Below are positions 1-6,113 of a stretch of DNA of 24,271 nucleotides, piece after piece (position 1 is the stretch's first letter; each line of letters opens with the position of its first letter). The notes beneath the pieces were generated by a model. It did not search any database. It saw only the letters and a list, made by a program, of their open reading frames with translations, and had not been told where the DNA came from. The stretch covers positions 1-24,271 of the forward strand of contig DATDIX010000179.1 in NCBI GenBank assembly GCA_036520835.1, given 5' to 3'. The DNA comes from VBAT01 sp036520835. Lineage in GTDB: Bacteria; Bacteroidota; Bacteroidia; Chitinophagales; Chitinophagaceae. The translations under genes were made by a program, and so were the position numbers.

Positions 1-788
1 CCGCCTTTGATCAGGTTGCGGTGTACATCGGCTACCATACTGCCGATATAACGTTGCGTATAAGGACCGCCGGTGCTTTTATTTTTTTTCTGGCAAACGT
101 CAATGTATTTTTTCACCCCTTCATTGTACTGGAAAAAATTCCCGTGATTAACAGAATAGATCTTCCCGGTCGGCGGGCATTTGATATCGGGATGACTTAA
201 TGTGAATTCGCCAATGGAAGGATCCAGTGTAAAACCATTCACACCCCTTCTTGTTGCATATACAAGCATTGTAGAAGAGCCATAAATGATATATCCCGCC
301 GCCACCTGTTGGGTTCCTTTTTGCAAAAAATCTTCTTTGGATGCAATGGTACCCAGGGGGGTCACCCGGCGATAAACGCCGAAGATGGTGCCGATAGAAA
401 CATTGACATCTATATTTCCGCTGCCATCCAGCGGGTCGAACAGGCAAACATATTTTGAATTCTTGCTTTCATTATCATCAAATGCAATGTAATCATCCAG
501 CTCTTCACTGGCTATGCCGGCGCAACTGATACCATGCTGCAATACACCGGTAAACTGGTCATTGGCATATATATCCAGTTTCTTGACATCTTCGCCCTGC
601 ACATTCACACTTCCGGCATCACCCAATATATCCACCAGCCCTGCTTTATTCACTTCCACGTTTATCCTTTTGGAAGCAAGGCCAATATCCCTTAACAAAG
701 TGCTCAGTTCACCCGTGGCATTAGGTATCTGGCGCACCTGCTGGATCGTAAATTCATCAAGGGTCAGAACTTTGCGGTTAACATTCAT
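1..788 (-). CDS. fbp: Fructose-1,6-bisphosphatase class I (5' part, runs off the left edge)
   Basis: Cytosolic gluconeogenic enzyme hydrolysing fructose 1,6-bisphosphate to fructose 6-phosphate and phosphate. The minus-strand frame is open from an ATG at 788-786 to the window edge, giving 262 N-terminal codons of an expected roughly 330-340. Visible family motifs are the metal-ligand acidic pair in GIASEEL (residues 91-97), FDPLDGSGNID (118-127) that binds metal and phosphate, GTIFGVYRR (133-141) and RYIGSMVADVHR (246-257). The loop reads DGSG where the textbook motif is DGSS. It is transcribed divergently from lysC; a TAnnTTTG box lies 21 nt upstream of the ATG. Identification is firm; the C-terminus cannot be judged. 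Confidence 0.95.
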   Translation of the reverse strand, partial: MNVNRKVLTLDEFTIQQVRQIPNATGELSTLLRDIGLASKRINVEVNKAGLVDILGDAGSVNVQGEDVKKLDIYANDQFTGVLQHGISCAGIASEELDDYIAFDDNESKNSKYVCLFDPLDGSGNIDVNVSIGTIFGVYRRVTPLGTIASKEDFLQKGTQQVAAGYIIYGSSTMLVYATRRGVNGFTLDPSIGEFTLSHPDIKCPPTGKIYSVNHGNFFQYNEGVKKYIDVCQKKNKSTGGPYTQRYIGSMVADVHRNLIKG

Positions 789-809
789 ATAAGCAAGTTA
801 GGTTGAAGA

Positions 810-817
810 CAAATGTA
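810..817 (-). promoter_or_regulatory. Candidate -7 box of the fbp promoter
   Basis: On the minus strand this reads TACATTTG, a full match to the Bacteroidota -7 consensus TAnnTTTG, 21 nt before the fbp ATG. No TTTG lies at the usual 19-nt spacing upstream, so only the -7 half is supported. Confidence 0.4.
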
Positions 818-821
818 GGGA

Positions 822-853
822 AAGTTGACAAGTTGATAAGTTAGCTGGTTAAT
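822..853. repeat. Degenerate 8-mer tandem array between fbp and lysC
   Basis: Four consecutive octamers can be read: AAGTTGAC, AAGTTGAT, AAGTTAGC and a weaker TGGTTAAT. It lies in the 138-bp divergent intergenic region and resembles the other short-period arrays of this window, but no inverted partner is seen here. Confidence 0.5.
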
Positions 854-926
854 AGGGAAGATATAGTTTTTTAACGACATTTGCACCCAACTTTTTAACT
901 TATAAACCTCTCAACCGGTAACAAAC

Positions 927-2192
927 ATGAAGGTCTTCAAATTCGGCGGCGCCTCCGTTAATAGTGTGGAAAGAATTAAAAATATCGGGCATATACTTGA
1001 TCATTGGGCCGGTGAAAAATTATTGGTGGTTATTTCAGCGATGGGCAAAACGACCAATGCCCTTGAAAAGGTTACTGAAGCTTTTTTCCATGGCAAAAAA
1101 GAGGTGGCCCTCGAATTGTTTGAACAGGTAAAACAGCAACATCTTACCACAGCCAAATATCTTCTTGTCACGAATTACATTGCCTGTGAAGAGCAACTTA
1201 AAAACTTTTTTACTGAGGCTGAATGGCTGTTGCATGATAAGCCTGTTCGTGAATATGACTACTATTACGACCAGGTGGTATGCGTCGGTGAATTACTATC
1301 CACGGCGATTGTGAGCCAATACCTGACTGAAAGAAGCATCAATAATAAATGGGTGGATGTACGCGACATCATCCGGACTGATGATAATTTCAGGGATGCC
1401 GGGATCGACTGGGAATTTACCAATGATAAAGTTCAGCATTCCATAGTTCCAATCTTTAATGATACCCATATTATCCTGACGCAGGGTTTTATCGGCGCCA
1501 CCGATGAAAATGAAAGCACCACACTCGGAAGAGAAGGCAGTGATTACACAGCAGCCGTTTTTGCCAATATGCTGGATGCGGAAAGCCTGACCATCTGGAA
1601 AGATGTGGAAAGTGTGATGAATGCCGATCCCAAACAATTCCCGGATGCCCTGCCCATTCATGAACTGAATTACAATGAAGTGATCGAGATGGCCTACTAC
1701 GGCGCCCAGGTCATTCACCCCAAGACCATCAAGCCGCTACAGAATAAAGGCATCCCGTTTTATGTAAAGTGTTTTTTAAATCCATCCCTGCAAGGCACTG
1801 TTATTCACGATCAATCACTGAAACATTTACCCCCGATCATTGTACTGAAAGAGAACCAGGTGATGCTGGAAATGAGTTCTAAGGATTTTTCGTTTGTCGG
1901 GGAACATCATGTCGGCCACCTGTATCATCTTTTTGAGAAACTGAAAGTAAAACCCAATCTTACACAGAACGGGGCCATCAGTTTTCTTTGTGTACTGGAC
2001 GACCGGGCTGAAAGAATTGAAAAGCTGGCACTGGAGGCTTCTTCCTTTTTTGATGTGCAGGTATTAAGAGGTCTATCGCTGCTTACCATTCGTCATTATA
2101 ATGAAAGCATATTGCGATCCATGATAAAAGAATCATCCATCCTTCTTCGCCAGCAAACACCTGAAACGATCCAGGTATTGATGAAAAATTAA
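927..2192 (+). CDS. lysC: Aspartate kinase (monofunctional)
   Basis: Phosphorylates L-aspartate with ATP, the committed step to lysine/diaminopimelate, threonine and methionine; cytosolic. The amino-acid-kinase fold begins at residue 1 with KFGGAS (5-10). TTLGREGSDYTAA (198-210) and the GAQVIHPKTI stretch (259-268) are characteristic of aspartokinases. About 120 residues follow that fit paired ACT-type regulatory domains, giving 421 aa, normal for a monofunctional enzyme; no homoserine dehydrogenase domain is fused. The ATG at 927 opens directly on the conserved KFGG motif, so the start is secure. A poor -7-like sequence, GACATTTG, lies at 876-883. The gene converges on the lipoprotein gene with a 33-bp gap. 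Feedback control by lysine or threonine cannot be told from sequence. Confidence 0.95.
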   Translation: MKVFKFGGASVNSVERIKNIGHILDHWAGEKLLVVISAMGKTTNALEKVTEAFFHGKKEVALELFEQVKQQHLTTAKYLLVTNYIACEEQLKNFFTEAEWLLHDKPVREYDYYYDQVVCVGELLSTAIVSQYLTERSINNKWVDVRDIIRTDDNFRDAGIDWEFTNDKVQHSIVPIFNDTHIILTQGFIGATDENESTTLGREGSDYTAAVFANMLDAESLTIWKDVESVMNADPKQFPDALPIHELNYNEVIEMAYYGAQVIHPKTIKPLQNKGIPFYVKCFLNPSLQGTVIHDQSLKHLPPIIVLKENQVMLEMSSKDFSFVGEHHVGHLYHLFEKLKVKPNLTQNGAISFLCVLDDRAERIEKLALEASSFFDVQVLRGLSLLTIRHYNESILRSMIKESSILLRQQTPETIQVLMKN

Positions 2193-2225
2193 GGATGGAT
2201 GAAACTAAAAGGCAGTTGCGAATGC

Positions 2226-2849
2226 TTATTCAACAACCTCGATCTCAACCGGGCCTCCGCATCCGCCTATACCAGTAAAGTAAAAAGTACAACAACCGGT
2301 ATTGCTGCCGGATTTATAGTATCCCGGGACAAGGCCTTCGCTGTAATCCTGGCTCACGACAAGCTTGTAATACGACTTGGCGCTTCCTGAAGTACCAAAA
2401 TCAAATTTTATGACAGGCGTAGTCATACATCCCTGGCTCGGATCAGGCTGATAAGATGGAGAGAATGAAGACCAGTTCTGGCCATCGCTACTGTAAGCCC
2501 CACCGGTAACAGAAGCCGGGTTAACGCAACCGGCCAGTTGCATTCCCCAGTGACTAAGACCTTGTGCTGTCCCGTTATTACCATTACCCGGGTTAGGGTT
2601 ATAAACGCTCCATACCCATTCCCAATAACCGTTTACCTGTGTACGGCTTTCGAGAGTGATTACATATGCATCGGGGTTACAGGTACCGGAAGATGACCCT
2701 TTCTTTGCATTTACTCCGGTTTGTTCTGTAATGACTGTAACTGCATCTTCTTTCGGGCTAAACGTTTCCTCAAGAGAGTCACGCTGGCAGGAAGTCATCA
2801 TCAACAGTGATGCAACTGTTGCAAAAATGATCAGGCGTTGTGTTTTCAT
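2226..2849 (-). CDS. Secreted Cys-rich lipoprotein of unknown function
   Basis: A 207-aa protein that I do not assign to a family. Residues 1-20 form a lipoprotein signal peptide with Lys/Arg near the start and a hydrophobic core, ending in MTSC, so Cys21 is the probable lipidated residue. The mature part is rich in Gly, Ser, Asn and aromatics, and carries six further cysteines (57, 108, 141, 186, 187, 197) that could form disulfides in the periplasm or at the surface. A Trp-rich stretch lies at 76-80. The ATG at 2849 is preferred over an in-frame upstream start (2888) because it places the signal peptide at the N-terminus. It converges on lysC. The composition suggests a beta-rich surface protein, which is inference only. 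Confidence 0.8.
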   Translation of the reverse strand: MKTQRLIIFATVASLLMMTSCQRDSLEETFSPKEDAVTVITEQTGVNAKKGSSSGTCNPDAYVITLESRTQVNGYWEWVWSVYNPNPGNGNNGTAQGLSHWGMQLAGCVNPASVTGGAYSSDGQNWSSFSPSYQPDPSQGCMTTPVIKFDFGTSGSAKSYYKLVVSQDYSEGLVPGYYKSGSNTGCCTFYFTGIGGCGGPVEIEVVE

Positions 2850-2881
2850 TGGATAGCATTTTAGTTGAAAAATAATGTTCC

Positions 2882-2910
2882 AAAACACCTTTTGATATAG
2901 CCGGTGTTTT
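2882..2910. other. Perfect 8-bp hairpin in the 5' region of the lipoprotein gene
   Basis: AAAACACC (2882-2889) pairs with GGTGTTTT (2903-2910) around a 13-nt loop. It lies 33-61 nt upstream of the lipoprotein ATG. A- and T-rich ends make it terminator-like in either direction, but no gene ends nearby on either strand, so a 5'-UTR structure is equally possible. Nothing else was recognised in the 286-bp gap 2850-3135. Confidence 0.35.
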
Positions 2911-3135
2911 TAAGATAGCATAAACCTAACCGCTTAATATGAAACTTAAAAGCTATTGAGTGGTTTTTCAGGAGAGGAATAGTATAAGTCACGACAGCAA
3001 ATAAGGAAACACGAAAGTTACTGACGTAACAATCTTAGTGATGGTAACTTATTGCAACTCGTAAGAAAACTGTGCAGAGAAAGGGGATATTATTTGGCAG
3101 CAATTATAATAAAGGCAGGAATTTCCCAGGAGTGA

Positions 3136-4353
3136 TCAGTTTCCGGCTAAAACCTCGGCCACTTCAATGGTAATGGTCTGCACCATTTTCTTGGGTACCG
3201 GGTTATTATTGAGCATAGCAGGTTGCCATTCGGGCATTTTTTCCATTTTGCTGATCAGCTCATCTATAAAGTCGGCGTCATTCGTGCCACGGAGTACTTT
3301 AAAATTAACAGGCACGCCATCTTTGTCGACAATAAATTCTACCTGCACATAGGCTTTTCTTGTGCCCTTTGGTAAGTAGCCTACCATTTCCTGTCCCAAT
3401 ACCTGCAGGTATTTCATAAAAGCTTCGCCGCCACCCGGGTATTTAGGCCATTCGTGCACAGCATCAACCAGCATAGTTATTTTTCTTTCCCGGTGCTGAA
3501 CAGCTACCCGCTGCTTTACAGGCGCATCTTCTTTCTCCGTTTTTGCCGCCTTAAGGTTGGCTGCTCCATTGATAATGTAATCACCCTGGTCATTGATCAT
3601 AATAACGGGCAATTGCTTGTATTTATCAAAATAATCAAAAGCATCTTCCAGCCTTGCAGCAAACTTTTTCAACGAGGGATCATCCTTTGTCAAATTATTC
3701 AGATAATTAACACTCTTCGGCACATTGTAACGAACGGGGAAAATATGAACAGGAATATAATCCTGACCCTGGTTTTTGGCTAAAGCTGCGAGGATATATA
3801 CTTCATCTATTTGTTCATCAGTAAGCGGGATACAGCCAACGGTAACACAACTTCCGTGAATATAGATACCTGATCCCGGCCGTATCGAATCGCTGAGCAG
3901 CCTGTCCGATATATTGGGATAATTAATACCAAGTGATAAGTAGTAAGAGCTTTTTGGATTAAACTCGTTGATATAATAAAATCCTTCGGGCACCTGGTAA
4001 TCACCTTCCATTCTTTTAGGCCCAAGCGTACCGGCCAATGCACAAACCTTGTATGTCTTAAAATGTTTGAACGGGTCGCCTGCTTCATTTTTTACCCATA
4101 CTTCCAGTTGGCTGTCATACTTGAAAGAACGGATGTAGATATAATTAGCCGGCCATTTCAGCCCTTTTGCTTCAAATTGTTTTTGCAGGGTATCTTCCTT
4201 TTTCCGGAAAGACTCGTCAGGACGTGTAAAAGATTTCTGAAAAGCAATAAAAGAAGTAAGTGATGTGCCCGTTTTGGGAGCAGGTGACGGCTGGGCTACC
4301 AGGAGACCCTCAATGCACAGGTTTAATAAAAGGATAAGAAACAGGTTTTTCAT
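3136..4353 (-). CDS. YafK/DpaA-like L,D-transpeptidase-fold protein fused to a TonB C-terminal domain
   Basis: A 405-aa exported protein. Residues 1-21 look like a signal peptide (hydrophobic core, VAQ before the mature part). Residues about 70-210 match the YafK/DpaA branch of the YkuD fold: FKYDSQLEVWVKN, then LGPKRMEGDYQVPEGFYYI (110-128) and the catalytic signature HGSCVTVGCIPLT (166-178) with H166 and C174, then VHIFPVRY. The branch includes E. coli DpaA, which releases Braun lipoprotein from peptidoglycan. After a linker, residues about 302-398 form a TonB_C-like domain: YPGGGEAFMKYL (305-316), a strand with V-x-F-x-V-x-x-DG-x-P, and a late MPEWQPA (373-379). There is no TonB transmembrane or Pro-rich spacer, so energy transduction is unlikely. 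It probably acts on peptidoglycan in the periplasm; the TonB_C part may dock it. Confidence 0.85.
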   Translation of the reverse strand: MKNLFLILLLNLCIEGLLVAQPSPAPKTGTSLTSFIAFQKSFTRPDESFRKKEDTLQKQFEAKGLKWPANYIYIRSFKYDSQLEVWVKNEAGDPFKHFKTYKVCALAGTLGPKRMEGDYQVPEGFYYINEFNPKSSYYLSLGINYPNISDRLLSDSIRPGSGIYIHGSCVTVGCIPLTDEQIDEVYILAALAKNQGQDYIPVHIFPVRYNVPKSVNYLNNLTKDDPSLKKFAARLEDAFDYFDKYKQLPVIMINDQGDYIINGAANLKAAKTEKEDAPVKQRVAVQHRERKITMLVDAVHEWPKYPGGGEAFMKYLQVLGQEMVGYLPKGTRKAYVQVEFIVDKDGVPVNFKVLRGTNDADFIDELISKMEKMPEWQPAMLNNNPVPKKMVQTITIEVAEVLAGN

Positions 4354-4442
4354 TCTTACTGTTAACTGTTATGGATAACGACAGATTCATCTGTTTATGT
4401 CGCAATTTCATCAATTAAATGTAAAGATAATCTGAAAAAATC

Positions 4443-4512
4443 AGTCGGAAAGACCGAAAAGACAGAAAGTCTGAAAGAAATCTCCCGGATCAGGGGATTG
4501 TCTTTCGGACAT
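4443..4512. repeat. Short-period inverted array between the transpeptidase-like gene and hppD
   Basis: The left part (4443-4477) holds four degenerate 8-9-mers built on GAC[C/A]GAAA. After a core of about 22 bp, TCTTTCGGAC appears, whose reverse complement GTCCGAAAGA belongs to the same motif. It lies in the 202-bp gap between the start of the 3136-4353 gene and the end of hppD. The arms are imperfect. Confidence 0.4.
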
Positions 4513-4555
4513 TCCCCACCCGGCCGGACGGGCCTGTACTGCTTATTCAGGGATT

Positions 4556-5689
4556 TTATAAGTTGCCTCTTGCTTCCTGCTCTCTTTCAATGGCTTCAAA
4601 TAATGCCTTAAAGTTTCCTTTGCCAAAGCTTTTGGCCCCTTTTCTTTGGATGATCTCAAAGAATAATGTTGGCCTGTCCTCTACCGGCTTTGAAAACAAC
4701 TGCAGCAAATAACCTTCATTATCCCTGTCCACCAGAATTCCGAGTTCTTTCAATGGCTCAAGGTCTTCATCAATATGGCCCACCCTGTCCAGTAGATCAT
4801 CATAATAAGAGGTAGGTACTTTCAGAAATTCTACTCCCCGGCTCATCAGGTCCCTGACCGTTTTTACAATATCTCCCGTTGCCAGCGCCACATGCTGCAC
4901 CCCTTCTCCATTATAAAATTCAAGATATTCTTCCACCTGCGATTTCTTTTTCCCTTCTGCCGGTTCATTGATCGGGAATTTGACAAAACCGTTGCCGCTG
5001 CTCATCACTTTACTCATCAGGGCCGAATATTCTGTGGAAATATCTTCATCATCAAAGGTGAGTATGTTCTTAAATCCCATCACATCTTCATAAAATTTCA
5101 CCCAGGGGTTCATCTGGTTCCAGTCAACATTGCCCACGCAATGATCTACATACATTAATCCGGTGTCGGCTGTTTTAAAATGCGGGTTGCTCCAGGCCCT
5201 GTACCCGGGCATAAACACACCTTTATAATTCTTTCTTTCAATAAACAAATGAACCGTATCGCCATAAGTATGTATCCCGCTTATGACCACTTCCCCATCA
5301 TCATCTTTTAAATGAGCAGGCTCCATGTAACTTTTGGCGCCCCGTTTAGTGGTTTCTTTCCATGCACTTGTCGCATCATTTACCCGGAGCGACAGCGCTT
5401 TTACCCCGTCACCATGTTTATAAATATGATCCGCGACCGGGTTGCCGGGTCGCAGCGGTGTGGTTAATACAAAAGTGAGTTTATGCTGTCTTACCGCATA
5501 GCTGGCTTTATCCTTCATCCCTGTTTCAGGGCCGGCATAAGCCAGGGGCTGGAAACCAAATGCGGTCATATAGTAATGGGCCGCCTGTTTGGCATTGCCT
5601 ACATAAAATTCTACATAGTCTGTTCCTTCAAGCGGGAGAAAATCAGTTGAGATATTATGCGCTGTATCTGTTTTAATTATTGATGACAT
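4556..5689 (-). CDS. hppD: 4-hydroxyphenylpyruvate dioxygenase
   Basis: Converts 4-hydroxyphenylpyruvate and O2 to homogentisate and CO2, the second step of tyrosine catabolism; cytosolic non-haem Fe(II) enzyme. The 377-aa length is normal. Two vicinal-oxygen-chelate domains are visible, roughly residues 22-152 and 177-345. The three iron ligands expected for the family are in place: H183 in VDHCVGNV, H266 in GVQHVAL, and E345 in FFEIIQRKG. The C-terminal GAKSFGKGNFKALFEAIEREQ helix is also typical. The ATG at 5689 fits the family N-terminus. Homogentisate dioxygenase and the later steps are not in the window; upstream lie a tiny ORF and a palindromic element, so this may be a single-gene unit here. 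Confidence 0.96.
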   Translation of the reverse strand: MSSIIKTDTAHNISTDFLPLEGTDYVEFYVGNAKQAAHYYMTAFGFQPLAYAGPETGMKDKASYAVRQHKLTFVLTTPLRPGNPVADHIYKHGDGVKALSLRVNDATSAWKETTKRGAKSYMEPAHLKDDDGEVVISGIHTYGDTVHLFIERKNYKGVFMPGYRAWSNPHFKTADTGLMYVDHCVGNVDWNQMNPWVKFYEDVMGFKNILTFDDEDISTEYSALMSKVMSSGNGFVKFPINEPAEGKKKSQVEEYLEFYNGEGVQHVALATGDIVKTVRDLMSRGVEFLKVPTSYYDDLLDRVGHIDEDLEPLKELGILVDRDNEGYLLQLFSKPVEDRPTLFFEIIQRKGAKSFGKGNFKALFEAIEREQEARGNL

Positions 5690-5753
5690 AATAAAAAGCT
5701 TTCGTAATTATAATAATCAAGGATTCTAAAAATTCACAAACAAGGGACACTTC

Positions 5754-5900
5754 TTAATCCCCTTTTGCTTCGCTATCTGCTTCGTTCCTCGCAGCGCAAT
5801 GACGGGGCCGGGGGTTAGCATCCATAGCCAGTGTTTCCATCAGCAGGTTGAAGTGGCTGCGGTGGTCTTTGAATAACTTATGAGGATAATCGGGTCGCAT
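5754..5900 (-). CDS. Possible 48-aa ORF, perhaps the remnant of a truncated gene
   Basis: An ATG at 5900 opens 48 codons ending at a TAA (5756-5754). The first 30 residues (MRPDYPHKLFKDHRSHFNLL and on) look protein-like. The last 18 are read through sequence resembling a dispersed genomic repeat (reverse complement of about 5760-5806) and look non-native. A perfect TAnnTTTG box ends 4 nt before the ATG, the same arrangement as in purK. I do not recognise the protein. It may be a genuine small gene, or a 5' gene fragment cut by a repeat insertion. The rest of the 424-bp gap 5690-6113 holds the palindromic element and nothing else recognised. Confidence 0.35.
   Translation of the reverse strand: MRPDYPHKLFKDHRSHFNLLMETLAMDANPRPRHCAARNEADSEAKGD
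5760..5806. repeat. Dispersed-repeat-like sequence (GTCATTGCGCTGCGAGGAAC type)
   Basis: On the minus strand this contains GTCATTGCGCTGCGAGGAAC followed by GAAGCAGATAGCGAAGCAAA. It resembles the GTCATTGCGAGGAACGAAG-type sequences scattered between genes in many bacterial genomes. There is only one copy in this window, so its repeat status rests on memory of that motif. Confidence 0.3.
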
Positions 5901-5904
5901 GGAG

Positions 5905-5912
5905 CAAAATTA
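5905..5912 (-). promoter_or_regulatory. Candidate -7 box ahead of the 48-aa ORF
   Basis: The minus strand reads TAATTTTG, a full TAnnTTTG match, followed by CTCC and the ATG at 5900. No TTTG at 19-nt spacing was seen upstream. Confidence 0.35.
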
Positions 5913-5949
5913 TAAAAACAAAACGTTTAATACGATTATTTGATCAGCA

Positions 5950-6111
5950 GGTAGTGACTCATTTTGAAAAGTACAATTGGGGAATTGGGAAATTTGTTTC
6001 CAATCGAACCTTCCTGACAGCATCAGGGATATATCATTTCTTTATAATTCCTGCTTCTTTCAGGAAATTTCCCAATTCCCCAATTCCAAAATCCCAAAAT
6101 AAGACACTACC
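5950..6111. mobile_element. Palindromic MITE-like element with a flanking direct repeat
   Basis: The two ends are imperfect inverted repeats of about 45 bp: both start GGTAGTG when read inwards, share ATTTTG, and end with a perfect 21-bp inverted repeat (5975-5995 against 6065-6085) made of AATTGGGG/AATTGGGA-type units. The core between them is 69 bp with no ORF. The element is bounded by GATCAGCA(G) on both sides (5942-5950 and 6112-6120), which looks like an 8-9 bp target-site duplication. The right copy contains the stop codon of the histidine kinase gene. No transposase is encoded. It could alternatively act as a terminator-like structure after the kinase gene. Confidence 0.55.
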
Positions 6112-6113
6112 GA

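Noticed and set aside
148..447. 99-codon minus-strand ORF
   Set aside because: Overlaps the fbp coding sequence in another frame; the fbp frame carries all the family motifs.
5838..5848. Third copy of the ATCAGCAGGT direct repeat
   Set aside because: A similar stretch (CATCAGCAGGTTG) occurs here but has no inverted-repeat end next to it, so it is probably chance similarity to the duplication flanking the palindromic element.
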